A DNA stretch of 64,000 nt from Clostridium homopropionicum DSM 5847 (GTDB lineage Bacteria > Bacillota > Clostridia > Clostridiales > Clostridiaceae). Location: positions 1 through 64,000 of the forward strand of contig NZ_LHUR01000018.1 of assembly GCF_001263795.1 (NCBI RefSeq), in the 5' to 3' direction. The position numbers and the translations under genes are program-made. The notes under the pieces are model-generated. The model was not told the DNA's origin. It saw only the letters and a list, made by a program, of their open reading frames with translations, and ran no database searches. Position 1 is the first letter of the stretch. Each line of letters starts with the position of its first letter. Positions 1 through 8,817 of the stretch are shown here, in pieces.

Positions 1-2
1 GA

Positions 3-252
3 ATAATGCCCGTATGTGAGCTTATTAAGAAAATTAATCTTAAGCTTAGAGGGCACTACCAGTATTATGGTGTAACTGATAATACAAGAAGTGTGAAAAG
101 TTATCAAAATACAGTTAAATATCTGCTTTTTTAAATGGCTAAATAGAAGAAGTCAAAAGAGGAGTTATACTCTAGAATCATTTTATAATGGTCTACTTAA
201 AACTTTTCCACTATTAGAACCGACAATAAGCGTTAGCTTATTCTATATATGA
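3..252 (+). pseudogene. Group II intron maturase C-terminus, frameshifted
   Basis: Frame 3 encodes a typical maturase tail with the segment LRGHYQYYGVTDN, ending at a stop at 132-134. The family normally continues with a KWLNRRSQKR-like stretch. That stretch is present but in the next frame (133-252), ending in a tail of the ...PTISVSLFYI type. One extra T in the run of six T at 127-132 explains the shift. Either the maturase is broken or this is a homopolymer sequencing error. The N-terminal reverse transcriptase domain is off the window edge. Confidence 0.78.
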
Positions 253-268
253 TTGAAATATGATGTGA

Positions 269-340
269 AAAGCCGTATGCCTTAATAGGGCACGTACGGT
301 TTTGTAGAGGAGCTTGGGCGGTGACGCTCTTGTTTACTCA
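269..340 (+). other. Group II intron domains V and VI
   Basis: Bases 271-302 fold as a domain V hairpin. The lower stem GCCGTA pairs with TACGGT, there is a two-base CG bulge, the upper stem TGCC pairs with GGCA, and the apical loop is short. It opens with the AGC of the catalytic triad. Downstream, 303-340 can form the domain VI helix around AGGAGC and GCTCTTG. This is the most conserved part of group II introns and supports the intron call independently of the maturase. Confidence 0.8.
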
Positions 341-363
341 AGAATAAATTTGGAGGTATATAT

Positions 364-1332
364 ATGATAAATATAGATGTAGCTATGGGATTAGTAAGAG
401 TAACAGAAGCTGCTGCTTTAAAAGGTGCGAAACTTATGGGTAGAGGAGATAAAAGTGCAGCTGATCAAGCAGCTGTTGACGGCATGGAAAGCGCTTTTGC
501 AATGATGCCAATTAGAGGTACAGTTGTTATTGGAGAAGGAGAAATGGACGAGGCACCAATGCTCTATATTGGTCAAAAAGTAGGAAGTTGGGAAGAAAAT
601 ATGCCTGAGATGGATGTAGCAGTAGATCCTGTAGATGGGACTGTATTGATTGCAAAAGGTTTGCCAAATTCTATAGCAGTTGTAGCTATGGGACCTAAAG
701 GAAGCCTTCTTCATGCACCGGATATGTATATGAAAAAAATTGCAGTTGGTGCTGGAGCAAAAGGAGCAATTGATATAAATAAATCTCCAAAAGAAAATAT
801 TACAAATGTTGCTAAAGCATTAAATAAAGATATAACAGAATTAACTATAATTGTGCAAGAAAGAGAAAGACATAATTATATAGTTGAACAGGCTAGAGAA
901 GTTGGAGCTAGAGTTAAGCTTTTCGGAGAAGGAGATGTAGCTGCTATATTAGCTTGCGGCTTTGAAAATACAGGAATAGACCTCATGATAGGTACTGGAG
1001 GAGCTCCAGAAGGTGTTATTGCTGCTGCTGCAATAAAATGTATGGGAGGAGAAATGCAGGCTAAACTTGAACCACATACCCAAGAAGAAATAGATAGATG
1101 TAAGTCAATGGGCATAGAGGATGTGGACAAGGTACTGACAATTGATGATTTAGTGAATAATGAAGATGTATATTTTGCTGCTACAGCACTTACTGATAGT
1201 GATTTATTAAAAGGAGTAGTTTTTAATAGAGATAATACTGCTACAACACATTCAGTAGTTATGAGATCTAAAACTGGAACTATAAGATTTGTAGAAGCGA
1301 TACATAGATTGGATATAACTAACCTAGTTTAG
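364..1332 (+). CDS. glpX: Fructose-1,6-bisphosphatase class II
   Basis: This 322-residue protein has the usual GlpX length. It hydrolyses fructose-1,6-bisphosphate to fructose-6-phosphate in gluconeogenesis, in the cytosol, and needs a divalent metal. Key motifs visible are GEGEMDEAPM (residues 57-66) and DPVDGT (88-93), the metal and phosphate site of the lithium-sensitive phosphatase fold; a GTGGAPEG loop follows in the second half. The start is fixed by GGAGG at 352-356. No promoter is evident between the intron relic and the gene, so transcription probably comes through the intron or from further upstream. hprK follows 55 bases later, and both genes belong to carbon control. Confidence 0.95.
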   Translation: MINIDVAMGLVRVTEAAALKGAKLMGRGDKSAADQAAVDGMESAFAMMPIRGTVVIGEGEMDEAPMLYIGQKVGSWEENMPEMDVAVDPVDGTVLIAKGLPNSIAVVAMGPKGSLLHAPDMYMKKIAVGAGAKGAIDINKSPKENITNVAKALNKDITELTIIVQERERHNYIVEQAREVGARVKLFGEGDVAAILACGFENTGIDLMIGTGGAPEGVIAAAAIKCMGGEMQAKLEPHTQEEIDRCKSMGIEDVDKVLTIDDLVNNEDVYFAATALTDSDLLKGVVFNRDNTATTHSVVMRSKTGTIRFVEAIHRLDITNLV

Positions 1333-1387
1333 GTAAAAATAATAGTAGCTTTGTAGTTAAAATCTCATAAGAAAGAGAGGGAGGACT

Positions 1388-2317
1388 ATGAAAATAACAG
1401 TTGAAAAATTAATGAAGGATTTAGAATTTGATGTAGTAGTTGAAGGTGAGAAGAATACTGAAATAAAATCCAGTGATATTAATAGACCGGGATTACAATT
1501 TGCTGGTTTTTATAGTTATTTTGCAAATGAAAGAGTGCAGCTTATTGGAAAAGCAGAATGGAGCTTTCTTGAAAATATGCCTTTGGAAGTAATGGAAAAA
1601 AGATTGAGTAAATTTTTTCAGTTTGAAACTCCCTGCGTAATAATTTCTAGAGATTTAGAACCTCAAAAGGCATTAATTGAAAATGCAAAATTAAATAAAA
1701 GGTGGGTACTTAGAAGTAAACGACTAACAACAGAAAATGTAACAAGACTTAAAAATTATTTAGATGCTGCTTTAGCACCTGAGACAAGAATGCACGGAGT
1801 ATTAGTAGACGTCTATGGAATAGGGATTCTGATTACTGGAGAAAGCGGTATAGGTAAAAGTGAAACCGCATTAGAACTTATGAAAAGAGGACATAGGTTA
1901 GTAGCAGATGATGCTGTAGATATAAAGGCAATAGATGGAAGTTTACACGGTACAGCACCTTATATTACATCAGGAATGATGGAAGTGAGAGGCATGGGAA
2001 TTATTGATGTACCAGCTCTATATGGATTAAGTTCAATTCTTGAAGAGAAAACTATTGAACTTATAATATACTTAGAACAATGGAAAACTGAGCATAATTA
2101 TGACAGATTAGGATTGGATGAGGAATACGATACTATACTTGATGTACCTGTTAGAAAGATTACAGTTCCAATAAGACCAGGAAGAAATATGGCAGTTATT
2201 ATAGAAGCTGCTGCTGCAAACTTCAGATACAAGCTTGTATCTAAAATATCTCCTGCAGAAACCATTAACAAAAGAATGGGAGAAGTGATAAATGGTGCAA
2301 GAAAAAAAGAGGATTAG
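1388..2317 (+). CDS. hprK: HPr kinase/phosphorylase
   Basis: HprK phosphorylates and dephosphorylates Ser-46 of HPr and so controls carbon catabolite repression in Firmicutes. The 309-residue length is normal. The N-terminal regulatory domain covers about residues 1-130. The catalytic domain has the P-loop GESGIGKS (151-158) and the family signature MEVRGMGIIDV (198-208). The start follows a GGGAGG site. The gene lies directly after glpX and its 3' end overlaps the next gene by 26 bases, which suggests one transcript. Confidence 0.95.
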   Translation: MKITVEKLMKDLEFDVVVEGEKNTEIKSSDINRPGLQFAGFYSYFANERVQLIGKAEWSFLENMPLEVMEKRLSKFFQFETPCVIISRDLEPQKALIENAKLNKRWVLRSKRLTTENVTRLKNYLDAALAPETRMHGVLVDVYGIGILITGESGIGKSETALELMKRGHRLVADDAVDIKAIDGSLHGTAPYITSGMMEVRGMGIIDVPALYGLSSILEEKTIELIIYLEQWKTEHNYDRLGLDEEYDTILDVPVRKITVPIRPGRNMAVIIEAAAANFRYKLVSKISPAETINKRMGEVINGARKKED

Positions 2318-2861
2318 AGAGTTAATTAATAGAAAACGAATTTCGTTGAAACCAGAAGCAAAGAAAGTGTTTGATGAAATAATATTTAAAAAAATTATTG
2401 AAAGTGCAGAGTACAAAAATTCTAGGACTATTTTAGTCTATGTTAGTTATAATGGAGAAGTTGATACTCATAAATTTATTCAGCATGCTTTAAAAGATAA
2501 TAAAATAGTATGCGTTCCAAAGATAGTGTCAAAAAAAGAAGGAATGAAAGCAATTGAAATTTCAGATTTTGAAGATTTAAAAATAGGCTCTTATGGTATC
2601 CTAGAACCTACTTCCTTTAATAAAAAAATTGATGAAGAATCTATCAATTTAGTAATTGTTCCTGGAGTGGCATTTGATTTAAAGGGAGGGAGAATAGGCT
2701 ATGGTGGAGCCTTTTACGATAGATTTTTAAAAAATATTTCTAAAGATACATTTAAAGTTGCCATAGCATATGACTTTCAAATATTAAAAAATATACCTAT
2801 GGAAGTTCATGATGAAAAAATACATAGAATAATCACCAATGTAAATACAGATAATAATTAA
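2292..2861 (+). CDS. 5-formyltetrahydrofolate cyclo-ligase family protein
   Basis: This 189-residue protein matches the MTHFS/YgfA family, which converts 5-formyl-THF to 5,10-methenyl-THF with ATP. The signature VPGVAFDLKGGRIGYGG (residues 123-139) continues into AFYDRF, which is the substrate and ATP-phosphate region. An N-terminal basic helix (KKRIRELINRKR) is typical. The start overlaps the end of hprK by 26 bases and is preceded by GGGAG at 2278-2282, so translational coupling is likely. A more distal methionine is not supported by a better ribosome site. Confidence 0.9.
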   Translation: MVQEKKRIRELINRKRISLKPEAKKVFDEIIFKKIIESAEYKNSRTILVYVSYNGEVDTHKFIQHALKDNKIVCVPKIVSKKEGMKAIEISDFEDLKIGSYGILEPTSFNKKIDEESINLVIVPGVAFDLKGGRIGYGGAFYDRFLKNISKDTFKVAIAYDFQILKNIPMEVHDEKIHRIITNVNTDNN

Positions 2862-2911
2862 TAATAAATATTTATAACTGCAAATCAAGCTTATATAGGG
2901 TTGGTGATTAA

Positions 2912-3853
2912 ATGCAGATATTTGACATTTTAGATAATTTTAATGAAGTGTCAGAGGAGTGGAAAGTTGGTAAAAGTAACTATTGGATATTACTGGACAA
3001 ATATGAATTAGATGAGTTAAAGAAAAAAATTGTTTTAGATGAAGAGAGTCTTGAAGAATGTATGACCTACGGAAATACCTCTTCTAAGATAATTTTTTTT
3101 GATGGGTATATGTTTCTAAGCTTTAATATATTAGGATACAAAAATGGGATTGTTAAAAGCAGAGAGTTAAATATATATTTGAGTAAAGATTATATAGTTA
3201 CTTTGTATAATGAAGAAATAGGTATAATCGATGAGCTAATTAAAGATATAAAAGATTTGAAAAACTGCTTTCTGCTCAAAAATAATCCTAGACCATCTAT
3301 GATTCTCTACTATCTAATTGATCGAATAATTTTAAAAAACTATAATATTATGTCTAAACTTGAGGGAAAAGCTGATGAAATTGAAATTGCTATTTTAAAA
3401 AATCCCTCTAGGGAACATGCAGAAGATTTAATCCATCTAAGAAGACAACTTTATAAGCTTAGAAAATACTTAAACCCTTTAAGATACGTTGGAGATAGTC
3501 TTGTAAGTAATGATAATTCAATAATCGATAAAGAGGATATAAACCATTTTCATAGTATAAATATGAAGATAAATAAGCTTATGTTAGCATTAGAAAGCTT
3601 AGTTCAGGATTTAGCTTTAGTAAGAGAAGCCTTTGAATCAGAGATAGGAAATAAGACAAATGATTTTATGAAGGTCTTTACTATAGTTACAAGCATATTT
3701 TTACCATTAAACCTTATAACAAGTTTGCAAGGAATGAATTATGAAAAAATGCCCTTTTCATCTTCACCTAATGGATATTATTATATTTTGATAATTATGA
3801 TTTTAATTTCTGCCACAATGCTCATTTTTTTCAAAAGAAATAAATGGCTATAA
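2912..3853 (+). CDS. corA: CorA-family magnesium/divalent cation transporter
   Basis: This 313-residue protein has a long soluble N-terminal domain ending in a stalk helix, then two C-terminal membrane segments at about residues 255-272 and 290-308. The GMN motif that forms the ion selectivity loop is at 274-276, within SLQGMNYEKMP. These features define the CorA channel family, which works as a pentamer in the membrane. The C-terminus KRNKWL is basic, as expected for the cytoplasmic end. A GGTTGGTGAT stretch just before the start acts as ribosome site. The ion (Mg versus Co or Ni) cannot be told from sequence. Confidence 0.9.
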   Translation: MQIFDILDNFNEVSEEWKVGKSNYWILLDKYELDELKKKIVLDEESLEECMTYGNTSSKIIFFDGYMFLSFNILGYKNGIVKSRELNIYLSKDYIVTLYNEEIGIIDELIKDIKDLKNCFLLKNNPRPSMILYYLIDRIILKNYNIMSKLEGKADEIEIAILKNPSREHAEDLIHLRRQLYKLRKYLNPLRYVGDSLVSNDNSIIDKEDINHFHSINMKINKLMLALESLVQDLALVREAFESEIGNKTNDFMKVFTIVTSIFLPLNLITSLQGMNYEKMPFSSSPNGYYYILIIMILISATMLIFFKRNKWL

Positions 3854-3968
3854 AATACTAGAGATAGTTATGATTTTCTCATGGATGAATAGTATGATAT
3901 AATATGGTTATTGAGTAATAAAAATGTAATAGAAACAAAGATAACTAAAAATGAGGGGGAATATTATA

Positions 3969-5390
3969 ATGGTCAAGGCAAAAAAGATTACTAAATCTTC
4001 TTTAGAAAAAACCTATGATTATGCTTGGGATAAATATTCAAAAGAAGACTTGGAAAATTTAAATGATTTGAATGATAGATATATAGATTTTATGTCAAAA
4101 TGTAAAACTGAAAGAGAATGTATCACAGAATTTATCCAATTAGCTGAGAAAAAGGGATATAGAAATATAGATGAGCTAATTAGTAATAATACAAAACTTA
4201 AGGCTGGAGATAAGGTTTATTCTCAAATCATGGGAAAGACTCTAGCAATGTTTGTAATCGGTAGTGAACCAATCGAAAATGGAATGACAATATTAGGAGC
4301 ACATGTGGATTCACCAAGGCTAGATATAAAGCAAAATCCATTGTATGAAGATACTGATTTAGCTTTATTTGAAACTCACTATTATGGAGGAATTAAAAAA
4401 TACCAATGGGTTACTATTCCGCTAGCTATTCATGGAGTTCTAGGTAAAAAGGATGGAACAGTTACAAAAGTTGTAATAGGAGAAGATGAAAATGATCCAG
4501 TTGTAGGAATTTCAGATTTACTAGTACACCTTTCTGCAAACCAACTAGAAAAGAAATTAGCTAAGGGAATTGAAGGAGAAGACTTAAACGTATTGATAGG
4601 AAGTATGCCTGTAGAAGATAAGGAAGTTAAAGGCAGAGTAAAGCAAAACATTTTAAAAATTTTAAATGAGAAATATGATATTAACGAAGAGGATTTTGTT
4701 TCTGCAGAACTTGAAGTAGTTCCAGCAGGTAGAGCAAGACATTATGGATTAGATAAGAGTATGGTAATGGCATATGGACATGATGATAGAGTGTGTGCTT
4801 ATACATCCTTTGAAGCAATGCTTAAAGTAGAAAAGCCAGCCAAAACATGTGTTACTCTATTAGTTGATAAAGAAGAAATAGGAAGCGTAGGAGCTACAGG
4901 AATGCAGTCAAAGTTTTTTGAAAATTCTGTAGCAGAAATAATGAATCTTCTTGATGGTTATAATGACCTTATGTTGAGAAGAGCTTTATCAAATTCTAAG
5001 ATGCTTTCGTCTGATGTAAGTGCAGCTTTTGATCCAAACTATCCATCAGTTATGGAAAAGAAGAATGCTGCATATTTCGGAAAAGGAGTTGTATTTAATA
5101 AATATACAGGGGCTAGAGGAAAATCTGGTTCTAATGATGCTAATGCAGAATATATAGCTGAAATTAGAGCTATAATGGAAAAACATAATGTATCATGGCA
5201 AACAGCTGAGCTTGGAAAAGTTGATGAAGGCGGCGGCGGTACTATTGCATATATTCTAGCTCAATATTGTATGCAAGTAATTGATTGCGGAGTTGCTGTT
5301 CAAAATATGCATGCTCCTTGGGAAGTAGTTTCAAAAGCTGACGTTTATGAAACAATGAAGGCTTATTGTGCGTTCTTAGAAGAAGCTTAA
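3969..5390 (+). CDS. M18-family aminopeptidase
   Basis: From the chosen start the product is 473 residues, a normal length for bacterial M18 (aspartyl aminopeptidase-like) zinc enzymes, which trim N-terminal residues from peptides in the cytosol. Visible metal-site motifs are GAHVDSPRLD, YGHDDRV, VDKEEIGSVGATG and, near the C-terminus, MHAPWEVV. I place the start at 3969 because the strong site GAGGGGG (3953-3959) lies just upstream; an in-frame ATG at 3951 would put that site inside the gene. A TATAAT at 3898-3903 may be the -10 of its own promoter. A very small gene follows. Confidence 0.92.
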   Translation: MVKAKKITKSSLEKTYDYAWDKYSKEDLENLNDLNDRYIDFMSKCKTERECITEFIQLAEKKGYRNIDELISNNTKLKAGDKVYSQIMGKTLAMFVIGSEPIENGMTILGAHVDSPRLDIKQNPLYEDTDLALFETHYYGGIKKYQWVTIPLAIHGVLGKKDGTVTKVVIGEDENDPVVGISDLLVHLSANQLEKKLAKGIEGEDLNVLIGSMPVEDKEVKGRVKQNILKILNEKYDINEEDFVSAELEVVPAGRARHYGLDKSMVMAYGHDDRVCAYTSFEAMLKVEKPAKTCVTLLVDKEEIGSVGATGMQSKFFENSVAEIMNLLDGYNDLMLRRALSNSKMLSSDVSAAFDPNYPSVMEKKNAAYFGKGVVFNKYTGARGKSGSNDANAEYIAEIRAIMEKHNVSWQTAELGKVDEGGGGTIAYILAQYCMQVIDCGVAVQNMHAPWEVVSKADVYETMKAYCAFLEEA

Positions 5391-5420
5391 AGATAATAAA
5401 AAAGATGAGTGATTAGAAAA

Positions 5421-5552
5421 ATGGATAAATTATTTGAATTTATAAATGATCCAGCCAATACAAAAAAAATATATATATTATTTGTGTTAATAGGACTCGG
5501 CTTTATTGGGAATTTGGTTAAAAGAGTAATGAATGAAATAAAAAGAAAATAA
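5421..5552 (+). CDS. Tiny single-pass membrane protein, unknown
   Basis: A 43-residue reading frame begins 30 bases after the aminopeptidase gene and ends just before a strong terminator. Residues 18-32 (IYILFVLIGLGFIGN) form a hydrophobic segment, flanked by an acidic N-terminus and a basic C-terminus (KRVMNEIKRK). That predicts one membrane span with the C-terminus inside. The ribosome site is weak. It is not recognised as a known family. Its position before a terminator and its amino-acid pattern argue that it is real, but a chance frame is possible. Confidence 0.5.
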   Translation: MDKLFEFINDPANTKKIYILFVLIGLGFIGNLVKRVMNEIKRK

Positions 5553-5564
5553 TATAAAAATATA

Positions 5565-5606
5565 AAATAGGATCTCTATTATTTAATTAAAGAGATCCTA
5601 TTTTTT
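5565..5606. terminator. Bidirectional intrinsic terminator
   Basis: Arms AAATAGGATCTCT and AGAGATCCTATTT pair around a 13-base AT-rich loop and are flanked by A and T runs on both sides. It ends the + strand operon and the convergent PHP gene. The PHP stop codon lies in the loop at 5587-5589. Confidence 0.85.
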
Positions 5607-6423
5607 CTAAAAATATTTTAAGATCCATACCTTGTAATACACTCTTCCCTAAATAACCATGTTTGCTATCGCTTTCTTCAATTCCATGATAGTCAGAACC
5701 AGCGGTTATTATTTTTTTGTATTTTTCTGCTAGTGTTCTAAAACGTAGTTCATCTTCAGGCTCATTTAAGGGATATATTCCTTCTATGCAATCAAAATTA
5801 AATTGTAGAATTTCTTCAACAGGTGAATTTTTTATAAGAACTGGATGAGCAAGTCCCGTAATTGCATTTACTGATTTTAATACTTCTATACCTTCTTCAA
5901 TGCTAATTTCTTTATTTGGCACATAAGCTGGAGAAGTAGATCCAATAAAGTTGTCAAATATATAATCATAAGTGTAAGGATAACCAGCTTCTATTATAGC
6001 CTTGGCAATATGAGGTCTTGCAATAATTCCGTTATTTGATAGTAGTAGATTATCCAAAGATAATTCTATATTAAAAAGCTTTTTTAAATTAAATACTATT
6101 TTTTCTGCCCTTTTAATGCGGAAGTCTTGTATATCTTGTAAATATTGCTGAAAAGAGCTAGAGCTATAAGAATTGCTAGAAAAATACCCTAGAATGTGTA
6201 TACTTTCCCCATTATATCTAGTTGAAAGTTCTATACCAGGTATTACTTTGACTCCAATATTATTACCTTCTTTTATAGCTTCTTCAACTCCAAAGGTGTT
6301 ATCATGATCTGTAATAGCAATTATGTCAAGCTTTTCTAATTTAGCTAAGGATACTAGTTCTTTTGGAGCAAGCTTGCCGTCAGAAGCATTTGTATGTAAA
6401 TGAAAATCTCCTTTATTATACAT
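5587..6423 (-). CDS. PHP-domain phosphoesterase (YciV/RNase AM-like)
   Basis: This 278-residue protein begins with the PHP metal-binding motif DFHLHTNASDG (residues 6-16), followed by ITDHDN, AHPV and, near the end, GSDYHG. These supply the His and Asp ligands of the trinuclear metal site in PHP phosphoesterases. Length and motif spacing resemble the YciV group, whose members remove phosphate from nucleoside 3',5'-bisphosphates and trim RNA 5' ends. The precise substrate is an inference. The gene stands alone on the - strand, with GAGGTAAT before its start and a shared terminator at its end. Confidence 0.85.
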   Translation of the reverse strand: MYNKGDFHLHTNASDGKLAPKELVSLAKLEKLDIIAITDHDNTFGVEEAIKEGNNIGVKVIPGIELSTRYNGESIHILGYFSSNSYSSSSFQQYLQDIQDFRIKRAEKIVFNLKKLFNIELSLDNLLLSNNGIIARPHIAKAIIEAGYPYTYDYIFDNFIGSTSPAYVPNKEISIEEGIEVLKSVNAITGLAHPVLIKNSPVEEILQFNFDCIEGIYPLNEPEDELRFRTLAEKYKKIITAGSDYHGIEESDSKHGYLGKSVLQGMDLKIFLEKIGSL

Positions 6424-6577
6424 AATATTACCTCTAATCTAAAAAATTTAAATAGTATATATAAATATACACTATAATAAAAAAAAATTGAAGGCTTATT
6501 TTTCCTGTACCCATAAAAAACCTTTTGATATAATAAAAGAAGAGTTTCCTTAAAATGCCTAAAGGGAGGGCGTATTA

Positions 6578-7075
6578 ATGCAAGAACCAGATAGAATTAA
6601 TAGAATAATTAATCATAAAAAGTATATTGAATATACAAATAAAATTAAGATTCATGAAAAGACAAGAGAATTTTGCAGGCATGATATGCAGCACTTTCTA
6701 GATGCAGCTAGAATAGCGTATATTTTAGCTTTAGAAAAGGGATTAGATATACATAAAGAATTGATATATGCAGTAGGACTTTTGCATGATATTGGGAAGT
6801 GGATTCAATATGAAAGTGGAATTAAACATGATGTTGCAAGTGCAGATTTATGTGAAGAAATATTAGTTGATTGCGGTTTTAATCAAGAGGAAATAGATGA
6901 AATAAAAAATGCAATTTTAAATCATAGAAAAAAAATAAAGGATAAAAAGAAAACTGAAGATTTATCTAGTATATTTTATTCAGCAGATAAGCTTTCAAGA
7001 AATTGTTATTCTTGTGCTAGCATAGAAAAGTGCAACTGGAAGGAAGATAAAAAGAATTTATATATAAAGTACTAA
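6578..7075 (+). CDS. HD-domain protein of the folate operon
   Basis: This 165-residue protein carries an HD metal-phosphohydrolase core: CRHDMQHFLD near residue 33, GLLHDIGKW with the HD pair at 70-71, and a later NHRKK. The C-terminus has spaced cysteines (CYSCASIEKC) that could hold a metal. HD enzymes cleave phosphate esters or nucleotides. It opens an apparent operon with folP and folBK, with only 34 bases to folP, so a role in pterin or nucleotide phosphate removal in folate synthesis is plausible but inferred. GGGAGG precedes the start. TATAAT at 6529-6534 is a possible -10 element. Confidence 0.8.
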   Translation: MQEPDRINRIINHKKYIEYTNKIKIHEKTREFCRHDMQHFLDAARIAYILALEKGLDIHKELIYAVGLLHDIGKWIQYESGIKHDVASADLCEEILVDCGFNQEEIDEIKNAILNHRKKIKDKKKTEDLSSIFYSADKLSRNCYSCASIEKCNWKEDKKNLYIKY

Positions 7076-7109
7076 GCAGAATTATATAGTTTACAGGAGG
7101 ACAGAATAA

Positions 7110-7928
7110 ATGAAAATTGGAAAGAAAGAATTTAATATAGGCAAAAGGACTTATATTATGGGCATTTTAAATATAACTCCAGATTCCTTTTCTGATGGTG
7201 GAAAGTATAACAATATTGAAGCAGCAATAAAGCACGCTAAGGAAATGATAGAAGCTGGAGCGGATATTATTGATATAGGCGGTGAGTCTACAAGACCTAA
7301 CTTTGTTGAAATATCACCAGAGGAAGAAATTAAAAGAGTTGCTCCTATTATTGAAGTTTTGTCAAAGGAATTAGATGTTCCTATTTCTATAGATACTTAT
7401 AAAGGAGTAGTTGCTGAAAAAGCAATAGAGGCAGGTGCTTCTTTAATCAATGATATATGGGGCTTTAAAAGAGATGAACAAATGGCAAGGATTGCAGCAA
7501 AATATGAAGTTACTTGCTGCCTTATGCACAATAGAGAAAATAAAAACTACAATAATTTAATAGAAGATGTTATTAGAGATTTAAGGGAAAGCATAGATAT
7601 AGCTTTAAAAGCAGGAATAAAGAGTGAAAATATTATGATTGACCCAGGAATTGGATTTGCAAAAACCTATGAGGATAATTTAAAAGTTATGAGTAATTTA
7701 GATAAGTTAAATGTTTTAGGATATCCGGTGCTATTAGGTACATCTAGAAAGTCAATGATAGGGATAGCTTTGAATTTACCGGTAAATGAAAGAGTAGAAG
7801 GTACTGTGGCTACGACAGTAATTGGAATAATGAAAGGCTGTGATTTTGTAAGAGTTCATGATATTAAAGAAAATAAGCGAGCAGCAGTAATGACAGATGC
7901 TATAGTAAGGGGAGAGTCTATTGGATAA
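7110..7928 (+). CDS. folP: Dihydropteroate synthase
   Basis: FolP joins 6-hydroxymethyl-7,8-dihydropterin pyrophosphate to p-aminobenzoate. The 272-residue length is standard. Motifs seen are MGILNITPDSFSDGGKY (near residue 17), DIGGESTRP, then IDTYKG, MHNRENKNY, DPGIGFAKT and LLGTSRKSMIG, which together form the TIM-barrel pterin and sulfonamide site. AGGAGG precedes the ATG. The last 8 bases overlap the TTG start of folBK, so the two are translationally coupled. No folE (GTP cyclohydrolase) is present in the window. Confidence 0.95.
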   Translation: MKIGKKEFNIGKRTYIMGILNITPDSFSDGGKYNNIEAAIKHAKEMIEAGADIIDIGGESTRPNFVEISPEEEIKRVAPIIEVLSKELDVPISIDTYKGVVAEKAIEAGASLINDIWGFKRDEQMARIAAKYEVTCCLMHNRENKNYNNLIEDVIRDLRESIDIALKAGIKSENIMIDPGIGFAKTYEDNLKVMSNLDKLNVLGYPVLLGTSRKSMIGIALNLPVNERVEGTVATTVIGIMKGCDFVRVHDIKENKRAAVMTDAIVRGESIG

Positions 7929-8751
7929 AATATTTATAAAAGATCTAGAAATATATGGATATCACGGTGTTTATGAAGAAGAAAAAAGAATAGGACAAAA
8001 ATTTTTAATTTCTGCAGAACTTTTTTTAAATTTAAGTCCCGCAGGTAAAAGTGATGACTTAAGCAAAACAGTAAACTATGGACAGCTTTCTAATGAACTA
8101 GAAAAAGAATTTAATAAAAATAAGTATGACTTAATAGAAAAAGCAGCCGAAGAATTATCAAAATTTGTATTATTAAATTATGGTGAAGTTGAAAGAGTTA
8201 AAATAACTATTAAAAAGCCTTGGGCACCTATTGGAAAGCCGATAGATTATGCGGCAGTTGAAATTGATAGAAGATGGAATAGAGTATTTATTGGAGTAGG
8301 CTCAAACCTAGGTGATAAAAAAGAAAATATTAAACTTGCTGCTGAAAAAATTAATTCTTCTGGTTTAACAAAAATAATTAATCAGTCCCCACAATATGAG
8401 ACAAAGCCTGTAGGATATTTAGAACAGGATAATTTTATTAATGCAGTATTTGAAGCAAAGACTCTTCTTAATCCAAAGGAACTTATTGTGCTTTTGCTTG
8501 AAATAGAAAAGGAATTAAAAAGAGAAAGACTTATAAAATGGGGACCAAGAACTATTGATTTAGACATTCTTTTATACAATGACATTGTAACAAGCTCTGA
8601 AGAAATAGTTATTCCTCATTTGAGAATGCATGAAAGATTATTTGTAATTAAACCTCTTTGTGATATTGCTCCTTACGTTATTCATCCTGTGTTAAATAAG
8701 AGGATTTACGAAATTAAAGAAGAGCTTGAGAAAAATGAAAATATCATATAA
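7921..8751 (+). CDS. folBK: Bifunctional dihydroneopterin aldolase / HPPK
   Basis: This 276-residue protein fuses two consecutive folate enzymes. Residues 1 to about 118 are FolB: IKDLEIYGYHGVYEEEK at the start and KKPWAPIGKPIDYAAVEI at the domain end. Residues from about 122 are FolK (HPPK): FIGVGSNLGDKKENI, then WGPRTIDLDILLYND and PHLRMHERLFVIKPL. Together they turn dihydroneopterin into the pyrophosphate used by FolP. The start is TTG at 7921, chosen because GGGGAGAG lies at 7910-7917 and the frame overlaps folP by 8 bases. Such fusions are known in clostridia. Confidence 0.93.
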   Translation: MDKIFIKDLEIYGYHGVYEEEKRIGQKFLISAELFLNLSPAGKSDDLSKTVNYGQLSNELEKEFNKNKYDLIEKAAEELSKFVLLNYGEVERVKITIKKPWAPIGKPIDYAAVEIDRRWNRVFIGVGSNLGDKKENIKLAAEKINSSGLTKIINQSPQYETKPVGYLEQDNFINAVFEAKTLLNPKELIVLLLEIEKELKRERLIKWGPRTIDLDILLYNDIVTSSEEIVIPHLRMHERLFVIKPLCDIAPYVIHPVLNKRIYEIKEELEKNENII

Positions 8752-8817
8752 GTTATTTTGAAATAATCTAGGCTTTAAAGGTAATAATATAGTTATTATA
8801 AAAGAGGAGGCATAAAA

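Larger units (their letters stand above)
1..340 (+). mobile_element. 3' remnant of a group II intron
   Basis: The first 340 bases read as the end of a bacterial group II intron. They hold the C-terminal part of the intron-encoded reverse transcriptase/maturase, then the catalytic RNA domains V and VI, then a short gap to the glpX ribosome binding site. The 5' part lies outside the window, so completeness cannot be judged. The intron ends about 20 bases before the glpX Shine-Dalgarno sequence, so it sits in the leader of glpX rather than in a coding region. The 3' splice boundary near 340 is inferred from the usual layout of domain VI. Confidence 0.8.

Noticed and set aside
127-132. Programmed frameshift in the maturase
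   Set aside because: A T-run slip could be programmed, but a decayed gene or sequencing error is simpler; no downstream stimulating structure is evident.
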